Source: JADKIH01 sp964595205
GTDB taxonomy: Bacteria; Bacteroidota; Bacteroidia; AKYH767-A; 2013-40CM-41-45
NCBI GenBank assembly: GCA_964595205.1
Contig: CAZQOQ010000015.1
Coordinates: forward strand, 62,001-126,000
Direction: 5' to 3'
Length of the DNA stretch: 64,000 bases
Below, piece by piece: positions 43,281-52,112 of this stretch (its first letter is position 1; each line of letters opens with the position of its first letter). Both the position numbers and the translations under genes were made by a program. The notes beneath the pieces are model-generated. The model saw only the letters and a list, made by a program, of their open reading frames with translations. It did no database searches and was not told the origin of the DNA.

Positions 43281-44211
43281 CAAAATAATTTCTAAGATTG
43301 TTTTTTGCCTTCTTGTAATAGATCAGCGACATGATCACCGGCACCGGTAAAAAATAGGGAACGATCGAGCTGAAAGAGACAAGAGAGATAATGAGATTCT
43401 TAGCAGCCAGTTTTTGATTGGGTGTGTAAAATGCATATTTCAGAGTGATGGCAAATGTCAACAGCGATACCTGAACTGCAATGAAGATAATATTCAACAT
43501 CCAGTAATCCGGATTAAAAATAGTATTAATGATCAAAACGGGAATGCTCAGAAGCAATAAATATTTAATGTGCCTTAAAATTTTTTGATTAATAAATTTC
43601 CTGAACGGTTGGTTGCTTTCCCTGAGTACCTGATAGGATTCACACTCACCATAGAATGGTAAGATAGAGACAGTGAAAAGCCAGAGAATAAAAAGCGGCA
43701 ACACGTTAAACCAACAGAAAGCTGCTGCCAGCAGGTATAGTGGAAATAAAAATGCGAAAGATTTTCTGAAACCGCTGATCCATTCAAAATCAGACGCAGG
43801 TATGATCAAGGACAGTTTTCGGAACATCGTTTTGCGTTTAATATTGTAGCTGATAAGAGGAAGTACCAGGAGGGAAGTCACCAATGCTGGGAAGCACATC
43901 CGGTTGACTGTGAGCAAAGCAGAAATTGAAAAGGGCAGCGTTAGCACGACATATTCGGAAAATATTTCGAAGTGCGGATTCTCGATATGGGTGGCGACGA
44001 ATATTCTATCCTTCCGGTTTATCTGAATCGAAAGGCAGGTAAGGAACAACAGCCCGGTGAGTACCCAGCCATAATTTTTGATCTGATAAATTTCCGCACA
44101 AAAAAATACCAGGAATATCAATCCGGCAAGCACTGGAATCGAATAGATTCCGGCATTACCTGCCTCTCTCTTAATCTGTATGTACCTGATCCGTATGAGC
44201 TTCAGCTTCAT
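43273..44211 (-). CDS. ABC transporter membrane protein
   Basis: A 312-residue integral membrane protein with about eight helices, no strong motif, encoded directly upstream of the ABC ATPase and overlapping it, so it is the likely permease of that transporter. Its N-terminus overlaps the end of the Nramp-related gene as ATGA, indicating translation coupling of the whole run. Identification as permease is from context and topology only. Confidence 0.65.
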   Translation of the reverse strand: MKLKLIRIRYIQIKREAGNAGIYSIPVLAGLIFLVFFCAEIYQIKNYGWVLTGLLFLTCLSIQINRKDRIFVATHIENPHFEIFSEYVVLTLPFSISALLTVNRMCFPALVTSLLVLPLISYNIKRKTMFRKLSLIIPASDFEWISGFRKSFAFLFPLYLLAAAFCWFNVLPLFILWLFTVSILPFYGECESYQVLRESNQPFRKFINQKILRHIKYLLLLSIPVLIINTIFNPDYWMLNIIFIAVQVSLLTFAITLKYAFYTPNQKLAAKNLIISLVSFSSIVPYFLPVPVIMSLIYYKKAKNNLRNYFDD

Positions 44212-45485
44212 GATGCATGACTGAAAAATTGAAAATAGAGTAACAGGATGGAAGAAGCTGTCATTAATATAAGAGCTGTGAATCCAAGTATGTTTGACTT
44301 TTTCCCGTTGGTGAATTTTCCCATCACTTTTTTATTGTTACAGATATGCAGAATAATGGCAATTAAAACAGGAGCGGTGAGTCCGTATAAAATCGCTGAA
44401 TAGATGAGCGCCCTGATCGGGCTGATTCCGATGTAATTCAGGGATAAACCTAAGATCAGTGATGCTCCGATGATCATGTAGAAAGGCCTTGCCTCATGAA
44501 ATTTATTATCCAGCCCTTCTTTCCAGTTGAATGTCTCACAAACGATATACGAAAGCGATCCGCTTAAAACGGGTATGGCAAGAAGGCCGGTTCCGATGAT
44601 TCCCAGTGCAAAAAGAAGGTAAGCCGAATCTCCTGCCAAAGGTTTCAATGCCTGAGCAGCCTGTTCAACCGTTTGGATCTCATGAATACCGTTTTTATAG
44701 AGTACTGTACCGGTTGCAAGCATGATAAAGAACATCACGATTCCCGAGAAATACATGCCGACGTCCACATCCTGCTTCATTTCGCTGATCACTTTTTTAT
44801 TCACTATTATATGCTTCTTTTTATGTTTCATTTCTTCCACTTCCATCGTGGCCTGCCAGAAAAAAAGATATGGTGATATGGTCGTACCTAATATTGCTAC
44901 AAGAATACTGAGAAAATTTTTATCGAATTTTATCGTGGGCAGAAAAGTTGCCTTAAGAACGCCTGTCCAGTCTTCCCTGTACAGAAAGGGAACGAGAATA
45001 TATACCAATAATACGACACAGAGATATTTTAATACTGAGGCAATCTTCTGATAAGGAAGATAGATTATCATTATTAACAGAAAGATTGTGAAGACAGTGC
45101 TGAAGAGAGATGCTTCGATCGAAGGGAAAAGCAGGTTTCCGACCGCACCCATTCCTGCGATGTCGGCTCCGATGTTCAGGATGATGGCCGGGAAACTGAA
45201 AAGCAACATCAGGTAAAGTACAGACCTGTGATAATTTTTTTTTAGTGTACCCGTGAGTCCCGTGGAAGTGACCATCCCAACCCTCGCACACATTTCCTGG
45301 ATCGAAGCCATAAGCGGGAAGGTGATGACAGCAGTCCACAGGGTATTTAGACCGAAGGCAGCTCCCGCCTGTGAATATGTGGCAATGCCCGACGGGTCAT
45401 CGTCACTTGCGCCCGTTACCAGTCCGGGACCAAGTTTACTCCATAGTCTTGTAAAAAAATTTTTTTTATTTTCAGTTTTGCCCAT
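44208..45485 (-). CDS. Nramp-related divalent metal transporter
   Basis: A 425-residue protein with about eleven helices of the Nramp/SLC11 fold. The N-terminus GPGLVTGASDDDPSGIATYS is diagnostic. The usual TM1 metal motif DPGN is replaced by DPSG, and the TM6 motif MPHN is replaced by SPYLFF. Canonical members import Mn2+/Fe2+; the altered site suggests a different ion, as in Nramp-related Mg2+ transporters (inference). It lies upstream of, and overlaps, the ABC permease gene. Confidence 0.8.
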   Translation of the reverse strand: MGKTENKKNFFTRLWSKLGPGLVTGASDDDPSGIATYSQAGAAFGLNTLWTAVITFPLMASIQEMCARVGMVTSTGLTGTLKKNYHRSVLYLMLLFSFPAIILNIGADIAGMGAVGNLLFPSIEASLFSTVFTIFLLIMIIYLPYQKIASVLKYLCVVLLVYILVPFLYREDWTGVLKATFLPTIKFDKNFLSILVAILGTTISPYLFFWQATMEVEEMKHKKKHIIVNKKVISEMKQDVDVGMYFSGIVMFFIMLATGTVLYKNGIHEIQTVEQAAQALKPLAGDSAYLLFALGIIGTGLLAIPVLSGSLSYIVCETFNWKEGLDNKFHEARPFYMIIGASLILGLSLNYIGISPIRALIYSAILYGLTAPVLIAIILHICNNKKVMGKFTNGKKSNILGFTALILMTASSILLLYFQFFSHAS

Positions 45486-45560
45486 ATTAAAACCCCGGGT
45501 GATTTTTCTTCGCTGTTATTCCCGGCAAGATAGCAACTCTTTCTAAAAAAGTTATTCCAT

Positions 45561-45583
45561 AAAAAAAGGCAGCCGGGGCTGCC
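45561..45583 (-). terminator. Intrinsic terminator of the TonB receptor gene
   Basis: GGCAG and CTGCC arms (extendable to GGCAGCC and GGCTGCC) are followed on the minus strand by seven T. It lies 24 bp after the receptor's stop, and at the same time upstream of the Nramp-related gene. Confidence 0.75.
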
Positions 45584-45606
45584 TTAACACTAAAAAACAA
45601 AAAATG

Positions 45607-47823
45607 CTAGTAATGAAATCTTACTGCAACAAATACATTCCTCCCGGGCGCGTTGATGCCGCTTGCAAAGGTGCGGTATTGTGTATCAAAGATATTATCA
45701 ACCCCTGCCTGGACGGAAACCAGCTTATGTACGTCGTAAGAGGCATGCAGGTTGGTGGTAAACCAGGCAGGCATTCCATCCGGTGTGGCATACTGTTCGT
45801 TGTCTTCTCCGTTCAGATAATAGTCTTTCAGCTTTTTCCAGCCATTATAATTTATAAAAAATGAGGCGCTGAATTTTTCCATTTTATAACTTAGTTGAAG
45901 CCTCATCAGAAAAGGAGGAATGTGATCGAGCGGATAGTCACTTGAATCGGTCTTTATTCTGCCATAGGTATAATTTAATCCGAACGACATGAAAAGATTT
46001 TCTGTATAGCGTGATTTGATTGTCGATGAAATTCCATACAAGTACGCCCGTCCCATGTTTTGATTGGCATACACACGACTCATCGTACCATCGTACATGA
46101 CCGAATCACTGCCATTAAGCTGGAATTCATCCGTTACAATTGCATCGTAAAAGTCTGTGTAAAAAAACGAATTCTCCCAACTCGTCTTGTTCTCATAGAT
46201 TTTTGCAATTCCCATTTCATAGGTCACTGTCTTTTCCGGCCCGAGATCGGGATTAGGCACAATTACACTGCCGGGTGACGATTCAAAAACTTTTGCGAGG
46301 TCATCGATGTTGGGTGCCCGGAAACCCGTGGAAACAAGGAGTGATAACTTGAGGTCATCTGCCGGAGAATGTATCAGTCCCAGGCTGCCGGAATAAACAG
46401 CATTATCCTGGTCGACGGTCGTCACCGGCAGATTGAAAAAAGAATTATCAGAAATCGTGGAATGCAAGGACACCATGCCGGCACGCAGTCCGTCAGTGAG
46501 CACTAACTGTTCGCTGACATGCCAGCTGTGGGAAAAATAGAGAGCGGCATGCGTCATCATGTTATCTCCGTCGGGGTATCTCGTATCCAAAGGTGCGCTC
46601 ACTCCTGTTTCAATATTCTCTTCATTGGCTTTTGACTTAAGATTATTGTATTGAGCATCCAGTCCGAATCGAATGCTGTGATGACTCATCACTTTATTGA
46701 AATCAACGTTGGCACCGATTACGTTTACGTTTTCGGTGCGGTGCTGCAGGTTATCGTTTCCAAACCTGCGTGTGTGCCTGCTTTCTTCGATGGACTGATA
46801 ACTGATTCCTGCATGTATTTTCTGGAAAAAAGACGATGGGTTGTCGATGTTTAAATCATATGCTCCGAGCAAACGTTTTTGCGGTCCATAGTACCATTCG
46901 GCATACCTCAATCCCGATCCGGCAGGGTCGGTGAGCCGGTCGTAGCGTGGAATATCGGTAGAACCTGAATACTGTAAGTTCAATCCGTGTGTGACGTGAT
47001 CGTTCTGTTTGTAAGCAAATTTCTGTAATACGTCATATTGATTGAAGCCGCTCTGCACCTGCAGGTATCGATCACTATTCTTCACCAGCGAGTCGTTGTT
47101 GTTGATCCGCTCAGCATAATACGGGCGTTCGCCGTATGACTGGGTGTAAAACGGATTTTGATTTTTGCCGCCTTTCAGATGATCAAAATGCGAATAAGTA
47201 AACGAAGTAAGCGAGGCAAATTTTTTCCCGCCTGCGTTTACATCAAAGTGTCCGGTCATCTCATCATTGACTGTTCCGAATCGTGTGAATGCATTTACTT
47301 TCAGATTCTGTTTCTGATCGGGATCTGCAAAATGAGGGTTTCTTGTATACATGTGAATGACGCCGCCCAAAGCATCGCTTCCATAAATGGTGGAAGAGGG
47401 GCCGAATAAAACTTCTACCCGATCGAGCGAGGAGTTATCGACCGTGATTATGTTCTGAAGGTGCCCGGCGCGATAAATGATGTTATTCATGCGTACACCG
47501 TCGATGACCAGGAGAATGCGGTTAGCTTCGAATCCTCTGATAACAGGACTACCGCCTCCCATCTGACTTTTCTGCACAAATACATTTCCGGAATTTGCAA
47601 TGAGGTCTGCTGTCGATTGTGGTTGAAGACCTTCAATATCCCTGGCCTGGATTACCTGGACCTGTTGAGCAATAGATCTTTTGGTTTCAATGGTTTTATT
47701 TGCCGAAACGACGAATTCGTCGAGGCTGATTGATTTGCTCGTATCGGTTACGGCTGTCTGACTCATGATTATGCCAGGCTGAATTAACAGCAATACGAGG
47801 AAAGTAATTTTTAAGGATTTCAT
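45607..47823 (-). CDS. TonB-dependent receptor, heme/hemoglobin-type
   Basis: A 738-residue outer-membrane receptor. Signal peptide 1-21, a plug domain at about 35-165 (FVVSANKTIETKRSIAQQ, GGGSPVIRGFEANRILLVID, SSLDRVEVLFGPSSTIYGSDA) and a 22-strand barrel ending in FVAVRFHY. The GG-x-SPVIRGFEANRILLVIDGVRMNN stretch resembles hemoglobin/transferrin/lactoferrin receptors. The NPDLGPEKT motif, typical of barrels of this group, is present. Uptake depends on TonB/ExbBD encoded elsewhere. The ligand is inferred only. Confidence 0.85.
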   Translation of the reverse strand: MKSLKITFLVLLLIQPGIIMSQTAVTDTSKSISLDEFVVSANKTIETKRSIAQQVQVIQARDIEGLQPQSTADLIANSGNVFVQKSQMGGGSPVIRGFEANRILLVIDGVRMNNIIYRAGHLQNIITVDNSSLDRVEVLFGPSSTIYGSDALGGVIHMYTRNPHFADPDQKQNLKVNAFTRFGTVNDEMTGHFDVNAGGKKFASLTSFTYSHFDHLKGGKNQNPFYTQSYGERPYYAERINNNDSLVKNSDRYLQVQSGFNQYDVLQKFAYKQNDHVTHGLNLQYSGSTDIPRYDRLTDPAGSGLRYAEWYYGPQKRLLGAYDLNIDNPSSFFQKIHAGISYQSIEESRHTRRFGNDNLQHRTENVNVIGANVDFNKVMSHHSIRFGLDAQYNNLKSKANEENIETGVSAPLDTRYPDGDNMMTHAALYFSHSWHVSEQLVLTDGLRAGMVSLHSTISDNSFFNLPVTTVDQDNAVYSGSLGLIHSPADDLKLSLLVSTGFRAPNIDDLAKVFESSPGSVIVPNPDLGPEKTVTYEMGIAKIYENKTSWENSFFYTDFYDAIVTDEFQLNGSDSVMYDGTMSRVYANQNMGRAYLYGISSTIKSRYTENLFMSFGLNYTYGRIKTDSSDYPLDHIPPFLMRLQLSYKMEKFSASFFINYNGWKKLKDYYLNGEDNEQYATPDGMPAWFTTNLHASYDVHKLVSVQAGVDNIFDTQYRTFASGINAPGRNVFVAVRFHY

Positions 47824-47853
47824 TCCGCTGTTTTTTTAGGTTAATAACGATCA

Positions 47854-47874
47854 GCATCCGGTGCTTCCGGATGC
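47854..47874 (-). promoter_or_regulatory. Perfect hairpin between the 176-aa gene and the receptor gene
   Basis: GCATCCGG (47854-47861) and CCGGATGC (47867-47874) form an 8-bp stem with a 5-base loop. No T-run follows, so it is more likely a transcript-stabilising or 5'-leader control element than a simple terminator. Confidence 0.45.
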
Positions 47875-47899
47875 ATTAATATCAGTAAATAAAAATGAG

Positions 47900-48430
47900 T
47901 TATACCAGTTTGGGCGGAGGAGAAGCTATATCATTATAGAAAGGTGTCAATTTTATTTCATGCGACCGAAAATAATTCTGCTTTGTCTGAAAAACCATAA
48001 AATGAAGGTCGTTGCCGGAGACGAGGTAAGTCATGCCTGTCAGTTGAGTTAACTGACCCGGAATTTTATTTCCCTGTTTATCTTCATTGTCAAATATCTC
48101 ATTGATTAAATCAATTATACCCTCTTCTTTTGTGTCGTTGATGACGAGCAATTCAACCATTTCGCCGGTAATATCAGCTGATTTAAAATCAAACATTTTA
48201 CCTTTATAGAAAATTTCGAAGTCGTTGACTTTTGCCTCAATAAATTCACTCTTTGACAGAATCAGTTTTTCAAATTCAATTCCGTCATTTTTCAGAATAG
48301 CCATCATGCAGTTTTGAATTCTAACCTGATGGAATTGATAAATAACAAGCAAGCCGCCTGATTGAAGGAGGCAGATCGCAAGCAAGGGTATAATTAACAG
48401 TCTTTTCAAGCAGGGGCTAATATAATTCAT
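47900..48430 (-). CDS. Hypothetical membrane-anchored protein, 176 aa
   Basis: A protein with one N-terminal hydrophobic segment at about 11-32 (LIIPLLAICLLQSGGLLVIY) and a mixed polar domain with repeated acidic patches (EGIIDLINEIFDNEDK). The position directly upstream of the TonB-dependent receptor on the same strand suggests a link to its ligand uptake or regulation, but no family is recognised. ATG 48430. Confidence 0.6.
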   Translation of the reverse strand: MNYISPCLKRLLIIPLLAICLLQSGGLLVIYQFHQVRIQNCMMAILKNDGIEFEKLILSKSEFIEAKVNDFEIFYKGKMFDFKSADITGEMVELLVINDTKEEGIIDLINEIFDNEDKQGNKIPGQLTQLTGMTYLVSGNDLHFMVFQTKQNYFRSHEIKLTPFYNDIASPPPKLV

Positions 48431-48475
48431 TCATGCATGCACGACAAATTTGGTTGCAAAATGCCGGAAAAAAAT

Positions 48476-49405
48476 TCAAACTAACACGGAAACGAAATGA
48501 CAATGACTCTTTGCGGTCTCATTCAGCGGATGATTCCTGTATTTTTCATCTGTTTTTATCGATTGTAGTTCGATGATATTACCTTCCCTGAACGATTCTT
48601 CGTTGATGGGAATATTTAAATCCGAATAGATTTTCCTGTAGTCATAGATCCGAAGCCTGCTTTGTGGCTGTATCGAATTATCGATAAGTTTCCATTGCTT
48701 ATCAGAAAACCTGAGAAAATTATAGATGTTAATCGTCTTATCGAAGTGAGCAAAATGATCAGACATATCGATAAAATGCGACATGATGCCATGATTTCTT
48801 TTTACAACACGTTTGAATTCTTTTAGAATTGGAATCAGGAATGTTGGATAAATATGTTCGAAGGTATTGTTTGAATTGATGAGGTCGATTGATTGATCCG
48901 GCAAATCAAGTTTGCCTGCATCATCGATCAGGTAAACGATATTGAGTTTTTCCAGAATCTGCTGAAGGCTCAATGAATTAATATTTTTTAAAATTTCTTC
49001 AAGAACACTGAAACGCTCTGGCAGTATGTTTATATAGGTGGTTAACTTCTTTTCTTTTTCGGATACGATGTACATCTCAAGTGTGGTTCTGATCCTTTCC
49101 TTTGAGGTCAGGAATGAGATGTCGACCGAATAAGTTTTCTTTGTTCCGCTTAGAAAGAAAGCAACCGGAACAACAGGGTACCAACCCGTGCCGATTTCCA
49201 GGGTGACATCAGGAATGTTTTTTCCGGAATACTTTTTATAGCTGTTCAGATGAACCTTTGCATGTTCAAGCCGGTCATAAAAATATTCGTCGGTCAGGTA
49301 AACTCCTTTGGTAACAAATTTCTGAAACAGATAATTGATATTATTGCTGAAAGGCAGATATGAAATTGTCTTCTGAATGATTGCTTTCATTATCCACTTT
49401 TTCAT
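48476..49405 (-). CDS. SAM-dependent methyltransferase-like protein
   Basis: A 309-residue protein with a methyltransferase core: VTLEIGTGWYPVVPVAFFLS near residues 65-84, then YSVDIS, and SIDLINSNNTFEHIYPTFLI near 175-195, an SAM-pocket and post-motif layout like class I methyltransferases that act on glycans or lipids. The N-terminus and C-terminus are extended relative to small methyltransferases. Substrate unknown. It is separate from the FkbM gene. Confidence 0.75.
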   Translation of the reverse strand: MKKWIMKAIIQKTISYLPFSNNINYLFQKFVTKGVYLTDEYFYDRLEHAKVHLNSYKKYSGKNIPDVTLEIGTGWYPVVPVAFFLSGTKKTYSVDISFLTSKERIRTTLEMYIVSEKEKKLTTYINILPERFSVLEEILKNINSLSLQQILEKLNIVYLIDDAGKLDLPDQSIDLINSNNTFEHIYPTFLIPILKEFKRVVKRNHGIMSHFIDMSDHFAHFDKTINIYNFLRFSDKQWKLIDNSIQPQSRLRIYDYRKIYSDLNIPINEESFREGNIIELQSIKTDEKYRNHPLNETAKSHCHFVSVLV

Positions 49406-49543
49406 TGCATTTTATCTTTTATAATGGCGCGCAAATATGCAAAAAGTTTGGCTTGATGGAGAATAAATGAGAGGATGGGATTCAATTAACAGCCCTTAAA
49501 AAGAAATTCCGGAAACCATGTGTTTGGGAGTATAGTTTCTTGC

Positions 49544-49551
49544 TACCTTGC
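49544..49551 (+). promoter_or_regulatory. Possible promoter before the SRPBCC gene
   Basis: TACCTTGC is one mismatch from TAnnTTTG and lies 5 bp before the ATG, with TTTG at 49523-49526, a 17-bp spacing. Confidence 0.4.
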
Positions 49552-49556
49552 TCGCT

Positions 49557-50027
49557 ATGATTTATTTTACATTAAAGCGTGTTCAATTCATTCCGATTAG
49601 TATTGAAGAAGCGTGGAAGTACTTTTCGCAGCCCTCTAATCTTGGCGAAATTACCCCTCCGGATCTGAAATTTATTATTCAGTCGAAGCCGGAGGAAATT
49701 CAGACTATGTATGAGGGATTAATTATCGACTATAAAATATCTCCGTTTCCCGGGATCTTTTTTAACTGGCAGACGAAAATAATCAGCGTTGAAGAAAAGA
49801 AATCATTCACTGATATACAGGTAAAAGGCCCTTATGCCTTGTGGGAACATACCCATACATTCAAGGCTGTCGATGGAGGTACGGAAATGGCTGACGATTT
49901 AAAGTACATTTTACCTTTTCGCATTTTTGGCAGGATTGCTCATAAATTATTTATCAGGAAAAAGATTGAAAATATTTTTGATTACCGCTACAGGAAAATT
50001 GAAGAACTATTTGGAAAGGATAAATAA
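49557..50027 (+). CDS. SRPBCC (START-like) family protein
   Basis: A 156-residue START-like fold protein: an N-terminal strand (FTLKRVQFIPISIEEAWKYFS), the hydrophobic-cavity strands (FNWQTKIISVEEKKSFTDIQ) and a C-terminal helix (FIRKKIENIFDYRYRKIEELF). Members bind lipids, quinone intermediates or aromatic compounds. A TTG reading at 49548 is less likely than ATG 49557, which follows a -7-like element closely. No neighbour suggests the ligand. Confidence 0.8.
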   Translation: MIYFTLKRVQFIPISIEEAWKYFSQPSNLGEITPPDLKFIIQSKPEEIQTMYEGLIIDYKISPFPGIFFNWQTKIISVEEKKSFTDIQVKGPYALWEHTHTFKAVDGGTEMADDLKYILPFRIFGRIAHKLFIRKKIENIFDYRYRKIEELFGKDK

Positions 50028-50028
50028 A

Positions 50029-50069
50029 AATGCAGGTAATAAATGTCCGGCGACAGAATTACCTGCATT
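50029..50069 (-). terminator. 12-bp stem hairpin between convergent genes
   Basis: AATGCAGGTAAT (50029-50040) and ATTACCTGCATT (50058-50069) are perfect inverted repeats with a 17-base loop containing GTC/GAC. On the minus strand a T-run (TTTTT) follows, so it terminates the cupredoxin gene; on the plus strand it may only pause transcription. Confidence 0.7.
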
Positions 50070-50086
50070 CAAAACCACAATAAACC

Positions 50087-50710
50087 CTATTGAATCAAAA
50101 TTTTCTTTGTCACGATGGCACCGGAGGTTTCCAGCCTGATGAAATAGATGCCACGGTTTAAACCTGTGAGGGGGAATTTCTCATTATAAGTACCCGCAAT
50201 TTTATTTGCCGAAAAAAATGTTCCAGCCGTTTTACCCGTGATGTCATAGATCCTGAGATCAAGTTTTGAGTTCTGAGTCACACCGTAAGAGATGTTCAAC
50301 TCACCGTTTACCGCATTTGCATGATAAATGGAAAATGCCGGCATTACGGATGCATTGTTGATTCCAGTTGTACCGGTAACTGTAAAGTGCCCTACCATTC
50401 CCATCGACTCATGAAACAGGCAAACATAATCGTAGTTTCCAGGAACGGTTGCAATGTATGAAAACACAGGCGTGCTTGATTTGATTTCCTGATCCCAGGA
50501 TGCGGCCCCCGCAGGAATGTTTGTGGAGGTAGTAGTATGCTGACCTGCACTGTTGTCCCACATCCACATGACTTCATCTCCAACGTTTATTGTAAACGAC
50601 GAAGGATCGAATTCGAAATCTTCGACATTCACCATCACTGTTGCAGCTTTTGATGGCAGACTGATGATGAGTAGCAAAACCGCAAAAAGAAAAGTATTGG
50701 TTTTTTTCAT
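50087..50710 (-). CDS. Plastocyanin-like cupredoxin with T9SS domain
   Basis: A 207-residue exported copper protein. ATG 50710 is preferred over TTG 50734. A signal peptide (AVLLLIISLPSKA) is followed by a type I cupredoxin domain with His58, Cys97, His100 and Met105 (QHTTTST, then VCLFHESMGM). The C-terminal about 80 residues, beginning ASVMPAFSIYHANAV, are a type A sorting domain, ending RGIYFIRLET. It likely carries electrons or binds Cu outside the cell. It is convergent with the SRPBCC gene. Confidence 0.87.
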   Translation of the reverse strand: MKKTNTFLFAVLLLIISLPSKAATVMVNVEDFEFDPSSFTINVGDEVMWMWDNSAGQHTTTSTNIPAGAASWDQEIKSSTPVFSYIATVPGNYDYVCLFHESMGMVGHFTVTGTTGINNASVMPAFSIYHANAVNGELNISYGVTQNSKLDLRIYDITGKTAGTFFSANKIAGTYNEKFPLTGLNRGIYFIRLETSGAIVTKKILIQ

Positions 50711-50886
50711 TTTATTATTTTTTGAATTAGACAATGATATTTGATTTACACATTAAAGGTACTTCCCAACCCCCTGGTAATTAAAAAAAATAGGCTGAAC
50801 AGGGAAATTTTGCTGATGAATGAGCATAATCCGGCCGATTTCGATTTCGATTGAAAACGAAAGGCAATTTAATTGGAAAAAAACGC

Positions 50887-51885
50887 TTATTCTTTCTGAG
50901 ACAGCTTCTTGTATTCCGAAATCACATTAATCTTGTAATAGTCGTTCAACGCCCATGTATCAAATGGGGCAGGAGCTTTTAGAGAGGCATCGTCCTGTGG
51001 TGACTTACCGTTTTTCACGTATGATTTTGCAGTCTCATTAATATTCTTGAAATAGGACTTCAGTGCCTGCAGGTCACTTACTCCGCCAACCGGACCGTGA
51101 CCGGGTACCAGTGTTTTCATATTCAGTCCTTCGATGTTATTCAGGTATGTTTCCCATTTGTCAGAACTGCCGTCAGAGAGGAGTGGATTACTTTGAACAT
51201 AGAGGATATCACCGAGAAAGGCAATCTGCTCCGAAGGAATAAACACAAACATGTCGCTTTCTGTATGTCCTGAACCGTACGACATCAATAATACTCTCTT
51301 ATCGCTGCCGTAAATAACCAGACGATCGATGAAAGTGACATCTGGTAAAAATGTTTTTACAGAATCACCGGCTCTTGTCATTGCTTCGTAGTAACCTGTC
51401 ATGATTTTATGATCGTCCAGCTCCCTCGCACTCATCTTTGTAGTGTTTTTCTTTTTGAGTTCATCGAGTTTAATAGGCGCCACATTTTTATATTCGTCAA
51501 AATTTTTCTCTTTGTTACTCTCCATGAGATTCCTTGAGTTTTCGGTGCTGATTATCGATGCGTTCTTAAACACCTGGTTTCCGCCGATATGGTCATTGTG
51601 AAAATGAGTGTTGACTACGTATTTCACGGGATCGCCGGTAAGCTGCTGAACAGCTTTTTTCAGATCTTCGGCTGCTTCTGTTGAGAGAAACGGATCTACA
51701 ACCATAACGAAAGATCCAAGGTCGATGATGCCTGCATTACAGATTGCATATCCACCGCTTTTTGCAATTGCTGCCCAAACACCATCACTTATTTTCTGAA
51801 TGGTAAAATGTTTTGATTCAAAGTTTTGCGAAAAGGATGTTATCGAAAGGAACAGAAATGCAGAAGCAAATAGTAATTTTTTCAT
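50887..51885 (-). CDS. Metallo-beta-lactamase-fold hydrolase, exported
   Basis: A 332-residue protein with a signal peptide (MKKLLFASAFLFLSITSFSQ) and an MBL fold: HFHNDH at 94-99 (three zinc ligands), a His in GSGHTESDM near 206 and GHGPVGG near 253. Family members include class B lactamases, quinone/thioester hydrolases and lactonases; the exact substrate is unknown. A helical insertion at about 115-170 follows the first metal motif. Confidence 0.85.
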   Translation of the reverse strand: MKKLLFASAFLFLSITSFSQNFESKHFTIQKISDGVWAAIAKSGGYAICNAGIIDLGSFVMVVDPFLSTEAAEDLKKAVQQLTGDPVKYVVNTHFHNDHIGGNQVFKNASIISTENSRNLMESNKEKNFDEYKNVAPIKLDELKKKNTTKMSARELDDHKIMTGYYEAMTRAGDSVKTFLPDVTFIDRLVIYGSDKRVLLMSYGSGHTESDMFVFIPSEQIAFLGDILYVQSNPLLSDGSSDKWETYLNNIEGLNMKTLVPGHGPVGGVSDLQALKSYFKNINETAKSYVKNGKSPQDDASLKAPAPFDTWALNDYYKINVISEYKKLSQKE

Positions 51886-52112
51886 AGTGATTGTCGTATT
51901 TTTAATTATTGATCTTGCAAGTTTATTAAATTATTGAGGATTTGTCACTAATTTTTTCAACTAATTTTATTCGTGTAAAATACAATGAAAGCATCCTGCA
52001 ATCCGGGAGAAAATGGATATAATCCTTTCAAAATATCAATAAAAACAGAGGTTTGGAGACACATGCGGCAGTAGTATGTGCGACGCATAACAGCTGTTTT
52101 CTTCCAGCTCCG

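Noticed and set aside
52040..52112. A terminator hairpin after the cation diffusion facilitator gene
   Set aside because: CACAT and ATGTG arms are visible but short and without a T-run, so I did not list it.
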